64,000 nt of DNA from Gemmatimonadota bacterium (GTDB lineage Bacteria; Gemmatimonadota; Gemmatimonadetes; Gemmatimonadales; Gemmatimonadaceae). The DNA lies in the NCBI GenBank assembly GCA_028287305.1, contig JAQBPX010000033.1, positions 1 through 64,000 on the forward strand. Reading direction: 5' to 3'. Below the pieces are notes generated by a model that did not search any database, was not told the origin of the DNA, and saw only the letters and a program-made list of their open reading frames with translations. Both the position numbers and the translations under genes were made by a program. Shown here one piece after another: positions 55,994-64,000 of the stretch (positions are counted from its first letter, which is position 1; each line of letters begins with the position of its first letter).

Positions 55994-57970
55994 ATGATGC
56001 GGACCACAGCCCCTGCCATCGCCCTGCTCGCCCTCACGGCCGCGTGCGCGTCTACGAATGTCGCGTCACGCGAGGCCCCGGCCCCGCCGGCGCGCGACAG
56101 CGTGCGCTACGAGATCCTGCTCGGTGGCCACGCCGGGAGCTTTGGGGCCGAGTGGCGCGACGCCGAGGGAACGCTGCGCGGCGTGGAGGAAATTCACGAC
56201 CGGGGACGCGGCCCGCGCCGTCGCACGGCCACCCGGTTCGACTCCACCGGCCTCCGCGCGATCGAGGTACGCGAGGAGGGGCGCGACATCTGGGGCAACC
56301 CGGTGAACAGCACGCGACGCATCGTGGGCGACACGCTCTACTGGCAGCGAGGCGCGGACAGCGGACGCGTGGCCATCGCACGGGACGTGAGCCTGGCGGG
56401 CTGGCTGCCGAGCGCGGGCGAGACCGGATTCTGGGTGCGCGTATTGCGCGGTCGGGACTCCCTGCGCATCGCGCCCTGGATCGTGCCGATGGTCATCAGC
56501 GCGCGCCCCGTGGCAACGGACACGCTGCGCACGCTGCATGGCGACGTGCCGCTCACGCTCTGGCGACTCGAGTCGCACGAGCGGCCCCTCGGTCGCGCGT
56601 GGCTCGACCGCGACCGCCGCTTCGTGGCGGAGGTGGACGCGCAGTCCACATTTCGCAGCGGCCTGCAGTCCTTCGAGCGACAGCTGTACGCCACGCAGGA
56701 GCGGCTGATCGCGCCGCGCCGGGCCGCACTTGCGACGCAGCTCGCGCAGAAGAGCGACTCCGGACTGGCGATCATCCACGCGCGGCTGATCGACGTGGAG
56801 GCCGGCACCTCGGCTCCCGGCGCCACGGTGATCATTCGCGGCAATCGCATCGCGGAAATCGGGAACGATGGCAGCGTCCCGATCCCGGTCGGCGCCCGCG
56901 TGATCGACGCGGCCGGCAAGTCGCTGATGCCCGGACTCTGGGAGATGCACGGACACTACGGTGGACAGTCCGACGCCGGGCGCTTCAAGCTGGCCGCGGG
57001 CATCACCTCGCAGCGCGACCTGGTGACGCTCTCCGCCGATCCCTTCGACATCGTCGCGCGCGCACGGCGAATCCGGTCGGGACGTGAGGTGGGGCCGCGC
57101 GTGATCAACGCCGGCGGCTTCATCGACGGCACGGGCTACTACGGCGGCCCCTCCACGGTGCTGGTGGACAGCGCCGCGCAGGCCGTGCGCTGGGTGAATG
57201 CCTATGCCGATTCCGGCTTCGTGAACATCAAGCTCTACAGCTCCTTCCCCGTGGCGTTCGTGGCGCCCACCATCGCGGCCGCGCACGCACGCGGACTGCG
57301 CGTGAGCGGGCACGTGCCGAGCGGCCTGCGCGCGGAGCAGGCCGTCCGGCTGGGGTTCGACGAGCTCAATCACATGAACTTCGTGATGCTGAACTTCCTC
57401 GGCGGCGACACGATCGACACGCGGGGAACCGGTCGCTTCATGCCGGTGGCGGAGCGCGGAGCCACGGTGAACGTGGAGGGACCGGCGGTGCGCGACTTCA
57501 TCGCCCTGCTCGTGCAGAAGCACGTGGCCGTGGACCCGACCCTCTGCGTGTTCGAGTCACAGTTCACCTCGGCGCGCGGGCTCCCGGCCACCAGCGACGC
57601 GCAACGGGCCCGCTATCGCGGCGCGTTCGAGACCATGGCGCGATTGACGCTGGCCCTGCACCGAGCGGGCGTGCGCCTCGTGGCCGGCACTGACAATTCG
57701 TGCGCCCTGGCCCGCGAGCTCGAGCTCTACGTGCAATACGGCATGCGTCCCGCGGAGGCGCTTCGCATCGCCACGCTCGGCGCCGCCGAGTACGCCACGC
57801 TGCAGAAGGAGCTCGGCAGCATCGCCGTGGGCAAGCTGGCCGACCTGGTGCTGGTGGAGGGCAATCCGCTCGAGAAGATCGCGGACGTGCGCAACGTGCG
57901 CCTGGTGATCAAGGACGGCGCCGTGTACGACCCGCCCGCACTCACGCGCGCCGTGCTCGACTGGCCCTGA
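55994..57970 (+). CDS. Secreted lipoprotein amidohydrolase with extra N-terminal domain
   Basis: This is a 658-residue exported enzyme. The lipobox LLALTAAC places the lipid on C18. Residues about 35-240 form a strand-rich domain of unknown type (GHAGSFGAEWRDAEGTLRG). The amidohydrolase domain follows: HxH in EMHGHY, Lys in VNIKLYSSF, His in VSGHVPSG and NHMNF, and Asp in AGTDNSC. It resembles imidazolonepropionase/prolidase-like exported hydrolases. The stop abuts the ABC permease stop on the other strand (TGATCA). Confidence 0.88.
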   Translation: MMRTTAPAIALLALTAACASTNVASREAPAPPARDSVRYEILLGGHAGSFGAEWRDAEGTLRGVEEIHDRGRGPRRRTATRFDSTGLRAIEVREEGRDIWGNPVNSTRRIVGDTLYWQRGADSGRVAIARDVSLAGWLPSAGETGFWVRVLRGRDSLRIAPWIVPMVISARPVATDTLRTLHGDVPLTLWRLESHERPLGRAWLDRDRRFVAEVDAQSTFRSGLQSFERQLYATQERLIAPRRAALATQLAQKSDSGLAIIHARLIDVEAGTSAPGATVIIRGNRIAEIGNDGSVPIPVGARVIDAAGKSLMPGLWEMHGHYGGQSDAGRFKLAAGITSQRDLVTLSADPFDIVARARRIRSGREVGPRVINAGGFIDGTGYYGGPSTVLVDSAAQAVRWVNAYADSGFVNIKLYSSFPVAFVAPTIAAAHARGLRVSGHVPSGLRAEQAVRLGFDELNHMNFVMLNFLGGDTIDTRGTGRFMPVAERGATVNVEGPAVRDFIALLVQKHVAVDPTLCVFESQFTSARGLPATSDAQRARYRGAFETMARLTLALHRAGVRLVAGTDNSCALARELELYVQYGMRPAEALRIATLGAAEYATLQKELGSIAVGKLADLVLVEGNPLEKIADVRNVRLVIKDGAVYDPPALTRAVLDWP

Positions 57971-58765
57971 TCAGCCGATGGCGCGCTTGTAGAATCCGCG
58001 CACGCCCATCGTCCAGAACACCGCGGTGATGATCGAGAGGGCAACGGCCACGACACGCAGGGGCATGTGCGGCACGCTGGGAGTGAGCGCGCCGCGCATC
58101 CCCTCTGCCACGTAGACGAGCGGGTTGATGAGCACCGCGTACTTCATCACCGGCACCGCGTCGAGGCCGCGCCAGGGATAGTAGGCGCACCCGAAGAAGA
58201 GCATCGGGCTGATAATGGCGCTGAACATCAGCCCGATCTGCTGCGGGCTGATCGCCGTGCCGAGCCACATCCCGAGCGCGGAGAACGCGAGGGCGCCGAG
58301 CGTGGTGATCACCACGGTCTCTCCCAGCCCGATCCATGCGAAGGTGATGACGGGGCCCATCACGAGGCGCGCGATGGGAAGCACCACGAGCGCGGCGATG
58401 ATTCCCTGCAGGGCACCCGCGACGATCTTCTCCGCGGCCACGAGCGAAGTGGGAATCGGCGCGAGCAGGCGATCCTCGATTTCCTTCGTCCACCCGAAGT
58501 CCTGCACCATCGGCAGCGCGACCGACTGGATGGCGGAGAGCGTGAGGCTCACGGCCAGGATGCCCGGAAGCAGCGCGGTGGAATAGCCGCCGCGCACGAA
58601 GCCCATCTTCGGGAGCAAAAAGCCGAAGACGACGAGGAAGAGCACCGGCTGCATGAGCGTCCGCACCAGGAAGAACGGCAGCTCGCGCCGCACCACGCGA
58701 AGGTCGCGTCGCAGCAGCGCAAGGAAGACGGTGGCCGAGGTGGGCGCGTGCGTGTTGGCGCTCAA
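57971..58765 (-). CDS. ABC-2 type transporter permease
   Basis: This 264-residue membrane protein has six helices. FFLVRTLMQPVLFLVVFGFL, WTKEIEDRLLAPIPTS and MLFFGCAYYPWRGLDAVPV are typical of ABC-2 permeases of the DrrB/NodJ group. It starts with TTG overlapping the ATPase stop (TTGA). Drug, lipid or polysaccharide export are possible. Confidence 0.9.
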   Translation of the reverse strand: MSANTHAPTSATVFLALLRRDLRVVRRELPFFLVRTLMQPVLFLVVFGFLLPKMGFVRGGYSTALLPGILAVSLTLSAIQSVALPMVQDFGWTKEIEDRLLAPIPTSLVAAEKIVAGALQGIIAALVVLPIARLVMGPVITFAWIGLGETVVITTLGALAFSALGMWLGTAISPQQIGLMFSAIISPMLFFGCAYYPWRGLDAVPVMKYAVLINPLVYVAEGMRGALTPSVPHMPLRVVAVALSIITAVFWTMGVRGFYKRAIG

Positions 58766-59703
58766 TCGAGTTTCCTGCCGGTGAGGGAGATGAACAGGGT
58801 CTCGAGGCTCGGCTGCGTGAGTGCGATCTGGCCCACGGTGCGCTGCTGCGACTCGGCGAGCTGCAGCAACGCGGGCAGTGCGCGCGCCGCCGAGTCCGTG
58901 CGAACGCGCAGCGCGTTCCCTGCCGCATCGGCGCCCAGCACGTCAGGCAGGGCCAGCGCGCTGGCGACGAGATCGGCGGCGAGACCGTTCAGCGTGAGCT
59001 CGACCATCGTGCCGCCGGGCGCGCGCGCCTTGAGCGCCTCCGGGGTATCGAGGGCGAGCAACGTGCCCTTGTCGATGATCGCGAGCCGGTCGCAGAGCTG
59101 GTCGGCCTCCTCCATGTAATGCGTGGTCATCACGATCGTGCGCCCCTCGTCGTGGAGCGAGCGCAGGATGTCCCAGAGCGCCAGGCGCGCCTGCGGGTCG
59201 AGCCCGACCGTGGGCTCGTCGAGGAAGAGCACCTGTGGCTCGTGTATCAGCGCGCGCGCGATCATCAGCCGCTGCTGCTGGCCACCGGACATCGCGTCCA
59301 CCTTCGCGGTCGCCTTGTCCGAAATGGCCAGCTGCTCCAGCAGCGCGCCGGCGCGCTGCTTCGCCTCGGCGGTGGGGATCCCGAAATACGCGGCGTGAAA
59401 CACGAGGTTCTCGAGCACGTTCAGTCCGCGATCGGGATTCGGCCGCTGCGGCACGACGCCGATCCGCTGGCGGACCGACACCGAGTCGCGCACCACCTCG
59501 GCGTCGCCGATGAAGGCCTTGCCCTCGGTGGGAAGCACGCGCGTGGTGAGGATGCCGATCGTGGTCGTCTTCCCCGCCCCGTTCGGCCCGAGCAGCCCGA
59601 AGAACTCGCCCTCGTGCACCTCGAGGTCGAGTCCCTCGAGCGCGACGACCTTCTCGTTGTAGACCTTTCGAAGCCGTTCGGTGCGGATCGCCGCGTGCGG
59701 CAT
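58762..59703 (-). CDS. ABC-2 exporter ATP-binding protein
   Basis: This 313-residue ATPase has the Walker A GPNGAGKTTT, the signature MSGGQQQRL, the Walker B VLFLDEPTVGLD and the switch His in MTTHYMEEADQLC. The C-terminal 80 residues (LRVRTDSAARALPALLQLAE) are the small domain seen in DrrA-type proteins. The gene begins 1 base after the AIM24-family gene and is followed by its permease. Confidence 0.95.
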   Translation of the reverse strand: MPHAAIRTERLRKVYNEKVVALEGLDLEVHEGEFFGLLGPNGAGKTTTIGILTTRVLPTEGKAFIGDAEVVRDSVSVRQRIGVVPQRPNPDRGLNVLENLVFHAAYFGIPTAEAKQRAGALLEQLAISDKATAKVDAMSGGQQQRLMIARALIHEPQVLFLDEPTVGLDPQARLALWDILRSLHDEGRTIVMTTHYMEEADQLCDRLAIIDKGTLLALDTPEALKARAPGGTMVELTLNGLAADLVASALALPDVLGADAAGNALRVRTDSAARALPALLQLAESQQRTVGQIALTQPSLETLFISLTGRKLD

Positions 59704-59704
59704 G

Positions 59705-60511
59705 CTAGCCGTTGTCGTTGTTCAGCAGCGAGCCGGCAATTCCGCCGATCATGCCGAGCCCGCCGAGTCGCTCACCGCCGCCGCCGCGACCCACGCGCGG
59801 CACCGCGGCGATGATGCGGTCGGCCATTCGCGAGAACGGCAGCGACTGGAGCACGATCTTGCCGGGCCCGGTGAGCTTTGCGAAGAACAGTCCCTCACCG
59901 CCGAAGAGCGCGGTCTTCACCCCCGGGACCATCTGGATGTCGTAGTCCACCGTCTGCTCCATGGCCACGATGCAGCCCGTGTCCACGCGCATGGACTCGC
60001 CCGGCTGGAGCGTGTACTCGTAGAGCGTGCCGCAGGCGTGGAGGAACGCCAGCCCGTCGCCCTCGATGCGCTGGAGGATGAATCCCTCGCCGCCGAAGAA
60101 GCCGGCGCCGATCCGCTTCGTGAAGGCGATGGTGACGTTGATGCCGCGCGCCGCGCAGAGGAAGGCGTCCTTCTGCGCGATCACCACGCCCTTCCAGGTG
60201 TTGAGGTCCACCGCCAGGATCTTGCCGGGGAATGCCGCCGAGAAGGCGACGTCCTGCCGGCGGGTGGCGCCATTGGTGAAGGTGGTGACGAAGAAGGAGT
60301 CGCCGGTCAGCGCGCGCTTGGCGCCCTGCAGCAGCTTGCCGAGCATGCCACCGCCCTGCTGGTTGGGATCGAGCGTGGTGTCCATGGTGATGCCGTACTG
60401 CATGAACATCATCGCGCCCGCCTCGGCGAGCACCGTCTCGCCGGGATCGAGCGTCACGATCACGGCCTGCATGTCGTCGCCGATGATCCGGTAGTCGATT
60501 TCGTCTGCCAT
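59705..60511 (-). CDS. AIM24/TIGR00266-family protein
   Basis: This 268-residue protein of the AIM24 (DUF124) fold has a beta-sandwich core. It contains VLAEAGAMMFMQYGITMDT, FFGGEGFILQRIEGDG and ALFGGEGLFFAKLTGPG, the repeated GGEG-type motifs of the family. The last 25 residues are Gly-rich. The function of the family is unsettled. It precedes the ABC-2 exporter and may belong to the same operon. Confidence 0.92.
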   Translation of the reverse strand: MADEIDYRIIGDDMQAVIVTLDPGETVLAEAGAMMFMQYGITMDTTLDPNQQGGGMLGKLLQGAKRALTGDSFFVTTFTNGATRRQDVAFSAAFPGKILAVDLNTWKGVVIAQKDAFLCAARGINVTIAFTKRIGAGFFGGEGFILQRIEGDGLAFLHACGTLYEYTLQPGESMRVDTGCIVAMEQTVDYDIQMVPGVKTALFGGEGLFFAKLTGPGKIVLQSLPFSRMADRIIAAVPRVGRGGGGERLGGLGMIGGIAGSLLNNDNG

Positions 60512-60593
60512 GGCTGGGAGGACCTGTGTTGGGGGAGTGGGAAGTCGCCCAGAAAGTACCACACGCGCAATGGCCGCGCAGCGCCCCGTGCGA

Positions 60594-60599
60594 TATTCT
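60594..60599 (+). promoter_or_regulatory. Possible -10 for a near-leaderless transcript
   Basis: TATTCT lies 5 bases before the ATG at 60605, the same spacing as TATAAT before the gene at 6120. No Shine-Dalgarno is present in between. Confidence 0.35.
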
Positions 60600-60604
60600 T
60601 CGGG

Positions 60605-62026
60605 ATGCTCCTTCGCCGCTTCTATGACGAGTCGCTCGCCCAGGCGAGCTACCTGATCGGCTGCCAGGCCACCGGCGACGCCATCGTCATCGACCCCAAT
60701 CGCAACGCGGAGCAGTACGAGAAGGTGGCGCGCGAAGAGGGCCTGCGGATCACGCAGGTAAGCGAAACGCACATCCACGCCGACTATGTCTCGGGCAGCC
60801 GCGAGCTCGCTCGGCGCACCGGCGCGCGGCTGCTGCTCTCGGGGGAGGGCGGCGTGGACTGGCAGTACGCCTTCGCGAAGGAGGACGGCGCCACCCTGCT
60901 GCACGATGGCGACGAGATCCGCGTGGGGAACATCGAGTTGCGCGTGATGCACACACCGGGGCACACGCCCGAGCACATCGTGTTCGTCGTGACCGACACG
61001 GCCGCGGCGGATGGGCCGATGGGAATGGTGTCGGGCGACTTCCTGTTCGTGGGCGACGTGGGCCGCCCGGACCTGCTCGAGCGGGCCGTGCGCCAGGAAG
61101 GCACCATGGAGCTGGCCGCCGGCCAGCTCTTCGACTCGCTGCAGAAGCTCGGCGACTTGCCCGACTGGCTGCAGGTCTGGCCGGGACACGGCGCTGGTTC
61201 CGCGTGCGGCAAGGCCCTCGGTGCGGTGCCGCAGAGCACCCTGGGATACGAGCGCCGCTTCTCTCCCGCGCTGAAGGCGCGGGAGAGAAGTCTTTTCGTG
61301 AGCACCATCCTCGCCGGACAACCCGAGCCGCCGAAGTACTTCGCCGTGATGAAGCGCCTCAATCGGGAGGGGCCGCCCATCCGGCCGGCTTCCGTCGAGC
61401 GCACGCTCTACGACCTCGCGCGACTGGATGCCGCCGTCGCAGCGGGCGCCCAGCTCGTGGACGTGCGAGCGGCCGCTGACTTCGCGAAGGCCCACGTCCC
61501 GGGCTCGCTGAACATCCCGCTTGGCCGCTCGTTCATCGGATGGGCCGGCGCACTCCTGGACTATGCGCGGCCGATCATCCTGCTCGCGAGCGACATCGGC
61601 CCCGCCTACGGCGCTCGTCACCAGCTGGCCCTGATCGGCCTGGACCAGGTGGACGGAATTTCCAGCGCCTCCGCGATCCTCGAGAGCTGGATCGCCGCGG
61701 GGCGAGCGGTTGGCACGGTGAAGAGCACCGACGCCGCATCGCTGGCGGCAACGAGCACTGGCGATCGTCCGCGCGTCATCGACGTGCGCGCCGCGTCCGA
61801 ATGGCAGCAGGGTCACCTGCCCGGCGCCACGCACATGGTGCTCGGCGAGCTCGCAGAGCTGAGCGCGACGCTGCCGCATGATGCGCCCATCGTGGTGCAG
61901 TGCGCAGGCGGGAGTCGCTCGGCGATCGCCGCGAGCCTGCTGCAGGCGAAGGGCTTCACGAACGTCACGAACCTCGCCGGCGGACTTGGAGCCTGGCGCA
62001 AGGCTGGCTTCCCCGTCGAAGGATAA
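60605..62026 (+). CDS. Metallo-beta-lactamase hydrolase fused to two rhodanese domains
   Basis: This 473-residue protein of the persulfide-dioxygenase-like group has the metal motif HIHAD (H56, H58, D60), TPGHTPEH, SGDFLFVGDVGRPD and WPGHGAGSACG, which together form the iron site of ETHE1-like enzymes. The first rhodanese (about 275-360) has ASDIGPAYGAR where the Cys loop should be; the second (about 375-470) has QCAGGSRSA with the active Cys. It likely oxidises persulfides or sulfide. A perfect hairpin with a T-run lies inside the gene. Confidence 0.92.
   Translation: MLLRRFYDESLAQASYLIGCQATGDAIVIDPNRNAEQYEKVAREEGLRITQVSETHIHADYVSGSRELARRTGARLLLSGEGGVDWQYAFAKEDGATLLHDGDEIRVGNIELRVMHTPGHTPEHIVFVVTDTAAADGPMGMVSGDFLFVGDVGRPDLLERAVRQEGTMELAAGQLFDSLQKLGDLPDWLQVWPGHGAGSACGKALGAVPQSTLGYERRFSPALKARERSLFVSTILAGQPEPPKYFAVMKRLNREGPPIRPASVERTLYDLARLDAAVAAGAQLVDVRAAADFAKAHVPGSLNIPLGRSFIGWAGALLDYARPIILLASDIGPAYGARHQLALIGLDQVDGISSASAILESWIAAGRAVGTVKSTDAASLAATSTGDRPRVIDVRAASEWQQGHLPGATHMVLGELAELSATLPHDAPIVVQCAGGSRSAIAASLLQAKGFTNVTNLAGGLGAWRKAGFPVEG
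61258..61290 (+). repeat. Perfect 14-bp hairpin with T-run inside a coding sequence
   Basis: Arms at 61258-61271 and 61277-61290 match perfectly around a 5-base loop and are followed by TCTTTTC on the plus strand. It has the form of an intrinsic terminator but lies in frame within the hydrolase/rhodanese gene, coding FSPALKARERSLF. Confidence 0.7.
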
Positions 62027-62030
62027 GACC

Positions 62031-63305
62031 ATGAATGGCCCCCTCGTTCGCGCGAGGTCACTCGGCGTCGCGCTCGTGCTTTCGGCCTCCGTCGTGCGCG
62101 CACAGGCCGCGGCCACGCTGCTCGCGCCGGCACGGGTGTTCGATGGCGCCGAGATGCACGAGGGATGGGCGGTGCTGGTGCGCGGCGACAAGATCGAGGC
62201 CGCGGGGCCGCGCGCGTCGCTCGCATCCACGGGCGCACGCGTGGTCGAATTGCCGAACACCTCCCTGCTGCCCGGGTTTATCGAGGGACACTCGCACCTG
62301 CTGCTGCATCCCTACAACGAGACGCCATGGGATGACCAGGTGCTCCACGAGGCGGAAGCGGTTCGCGTCGCGCGCGCCGTCAATCATGCGCGTGCCACGC
62401 TGCTGGCCGGCTTCACCACTACGCGCGACCTCGGCTCGGAGGGCGCAGGCTACGCCGACGTGGGGCTCAAGCAGGCGATCGCGCAGGGAATCATCCCTGG
62501 ACCGCGGATGTTCGTGGTCACGCGCGCGATCGTGGCCACCGGCAGCTATGGGCCGAAGGGCTTCTCGCCGGAGTGGGACGTGCCGCAGGGCGCCGAGGAG
62601 GCCGACGGCATCGATGGAGTGACGCGAGTGGTACGCTCACAGATCGGCCACGGCGCCGACTGGGTGAAGGTCTACGCCGACTATCGTTGGGGGCCGAATG
62701 GCGAGGCGCGGCCGACCTTCACCGAGGCCGAGCTGAGGCAGGTCGTGGATGTCGCGCGCTCGAGCGGGCGCGCGGTGGTGGCGCATGCGGCCACGGCGGA
62801 GGGGATGCGTCGCGCGATCATGGCGGGCGTCGAGACCATCGAGCACGGCGACGCGGGCACGCCCGAGATATTCAGGCTCATGGTGCAGCACGGCACGATC
62901 CTCTGCCCCACCGTCGCGGCGGGCGACGCAGTGTCACGCTATCGCGGCTGGAATGGCGCCGCTCCCGAGCCGGCGCGCATCACGGAGAAGCGGGCCAGCG
63001 TGGCCGCGGCGATCGCCGCGGGCGTGACGATCTGCACGGGAGGAGACGTCGGCGTGTTCACGCATGGCGAGAACGCACGCGAGATCGAGCTGCTGGTGAA
63101 CTACGGGCTCACTCCGCTGCAGGCACTGCACAGCGTGACCGCCGTGAACGCGAAGATGCTGCACATGGAGGACAGGATCGGCGCCGTGAAGCCGGGGATG
63201 CTGGCCGACCTGGTCGCCATAGACGGCGATCCGCTCAAGGACATCTCCGCCACGCGTCGCGTGCGCTTCGTGATGCAGGGTGGCCAGGTGGTGCGGCTTC
63301 CCTAG
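62031..63305 (+). CDS. Secreted amidohydrolase
   Basis: This 424-residue exported hydrolase has a signal peptide (residues 1-25, ending VRAQA). The metal motif HSH is at 87-89 in PGFIEGHSHLL, the Lys lies in DWVKVYADY, His residues in VVAHAATAEG and TIEHGDAG, and the Asp in TGGDVGVF. It belongs to the imidazolonepropionase-like amidohydrolases, distinct from the longer lipoprotein at 55994. It begins 4 bases after the rhodanese gene, and its stop overlaps that of the permease on the other strand. Confidence 0.9.
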   Translation: MNGPLVRARSLGVALVLSASVVRAQAAATLLAPARVFDGAEMHEGWAVLVRGDKIEAAGPRASLASTGARVVELPNTSLLPGFIEGHSHLLLHPYNETPWDDQVLHEAEAVRVARAVNHARATLLAGFTTTRDLGSEGAGYADVGLKQAIAQGIIPGPRMFVVTRAIVATGSYGPKGFSPEWDVPQGAEEADGIDGVTRVVRSQIGHGADWVKVYADYRWGPNGEARPTFTEAELRQVVDVARSSGRAVVAHAATAEGMRRAIMAGVETIEHGDAGTPEIFRLMVQHGTILCPTVAAGDAVSRYRGWNGAAPEPARITEKRASVAAAIAAGVTICTGGDVGVFTHGENAREIELLVNYGLTPLQALHSVTAVNAKMLHMEDRIGAVKPGMLADLVAIDGDPLKDISATRRVRFVMQGGQVVRLP

Positions 63306-64000
63306 GCGACCAGGCGGCGCGGGCGCGACGCGAAGCGATACGCCAGCGGCCCGAGTACGATGGCGACAGCGGCACCGATGAGCGCCGGCGTCCCGTACTC
63401 GCCATCGAGGAAGGACATCGCCACCACGAACGCCATGACGAGCAGCGGCATCGCGGCGAGCACCGCGACGCCATTCCGACCGAGCGGGATCCTGAATGCG
63501 CCCCGGAGTTCCGGCTCTCGCGTGCGCAGCGCGACCAGCGCGGCGGCCTCGAGCCCGAGCGCCAGCGAGTACAGGAGCGTGTCGGCCACCACCAGGCTCC
63601 CGAAGGGGAGCAGCACGAATGCCGAGTAGAACACCGACGCCACGATCACCGCTTTGCGCGGCGTGCCGCGTGCGTCCACGCGCCCGAGCAGCTCGGGCAA
63701 CAACCCATCCTCTGCCATCACGAATGGCACGCGCGAGAACGAGAGCAGCAGGGCGCTGAAGAGCGAGAGCGCGCTCACCATGCCGGCGATCGCGAGCCAG
63801 GGGGCGATCACGCGCCCGGCGCTGCCCGCCGACGCGAGCGCGACCTGCGGCCACCCACCGTCCTGCCAGGTCGTCCAGTCGGATGCGCCGAGTGTCGGCA
63901 GGAGCGGGATGAAGTAGCCGAGCGCCACCAGTGGCAGCGCGAACGCGAGCGCGCGCGGGTACGTGCGGGTGGCGTCCTTCACTTCTCCCAGCGCGGGAGA
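63302..64000 (-). CDS. APC-superfamily amino-acid permease, C-terminal part (runs off right edge)
   Basis: About 232 residues from the C-terminal half are visible. GEVKDATRTYPRALAFALPL is the cytoplasmic loop after helix 6 that is conserved in APC transporters, followed by a helix with SALSLFSALLLSFSRVPFVMAEDGLLP and further helices. The frame stays open to the edge, so the start lies beyond 64000. The stop overlaps that of the amidohydrolase as CTAG. Confidence 0.88.
   Translation of the reverse strand, partial: SPALGEVKDATRTYPRALAFALPLVALGYFIPLLPTLGASDWTTWQDGGWPQVALASAGSAGRVIAPWLAIAGMVSALSLFSALLLSFSRVPFVMAEDGLLPELLGRVDARGTPRKAVIVASVFYSAFVLLPFGSLVVADTLLYSLALGLEAAALVALRTREPELRGAFRIPLGRNGVAVLAAMPLLVMAFVVAMSFLDGEYGTPALIGAAVAIVLGPLAYRFASRPRRLVA

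Noticed and set aside
63983-64000. A possible copy of the 61258-61290 palindrome at the right edge
   Set aside because: Only a 12-base coding stretch (TCTCCCGCGCTG) is shared, explained by the same Ser-Pro-Ala-Leu codons; no inverted partner is present.

Overview
The window reads as a contiguous chromosomal segment of a GC-rich, Gram-negative, respiring heterotroph. The evidence is a complete alternative complex III operon, two TonB proteins with ExbB and two ExbDs, several lipoproteins and many predicted secreted amidohydrolases. From memory of protein style I would place it in or near Gemmatimonadota; this is an inference, since no rRNA or marker gene is present. There is one tRNA gene, no CRISPR array, no insertion sequence and no phage gene. 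Coding density is very high and most neighbours on a strand overlap by TGATG, ATGA or GTGA junctions, so long translationally coupled operons are the rule.

Region 1 (1-6015, minus): a phosphatidylinositol-type phospholipid synthase and myo-inositol-phosphate synthase lead an operon that continues through a YtkA-like lipoprotein and a small unknown protein into the 2-oxoacid dehydrogenase genes (E1 alpha, E1 beta, a small two-helix membrane protein, and E2, which runs off the left edge). Region 2 (6120-12050, plus): a beta-lactamase-fold serine hydrolase, two sodium:solute symporters, an IscA-type iron-sulfur carrier and a GlcNAc-kinase-like ATPase, which together suggest amino-sugar or muropeptide salvage. 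Region 3 (12293-19202, minus): two amino-acid permeases, a DAACS symporter and a membrane pyrophosphatase in one run.

Region 4 (19344-28290, minus): tonB, exbB, exbD, exbD, terminator, second tonB; then an OmpR-type and an NtrC-type two-component system, a peroxiredoxin and tRNA-Ala(TGC). The NtrC-like protein has GAFPGA in place of GAFTGA. Region 5 (28464-36227, minus): actABCDEF, a quinol-oxidising alternative complex III with a 5-heme ActA, a molybdopterin-fold/FeS ActB and two NrfD-type subunits. It has a CRP/FNR-type palindrome upstream and an intrinsic terminator downstream.

Region 6 (36564-49147): a coupled minus-strand operon encodes a solute-binding lipoprotein, a heparinase II/III-like protein, TrmJ, a class III aminotransferase and two amidohydrolases (one apparently metal-less). 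Two divergent ABC permeases and a convergent GH38 alpha-mannosidase flank it. This looks like uptake and breakdown of an unknown glycan or amino sugar and is the best candidate for an undescribed pathway. Region 7 (49206-64000): small membrane proteins, an M15-like peptidase with calcium-loop-like repeats, DedA, superoxide dismutase, a short CPA2 antiporter, arginine decarboxylase, PdxH, two secreted amidohydrolases, an ABC-2 exporter, an AIM24-family protein, a metallo-beta-lactamase/rhodanese fusion and a partial permease.

Non-coding features are mostly hairpins at gene ends. Three intergenic regions form unusually long imperfect palindromes (12094-12278, 28330-28464, 52301-52388). One region carries an inverted pair of CACGAA-type repeats (36451-36584).
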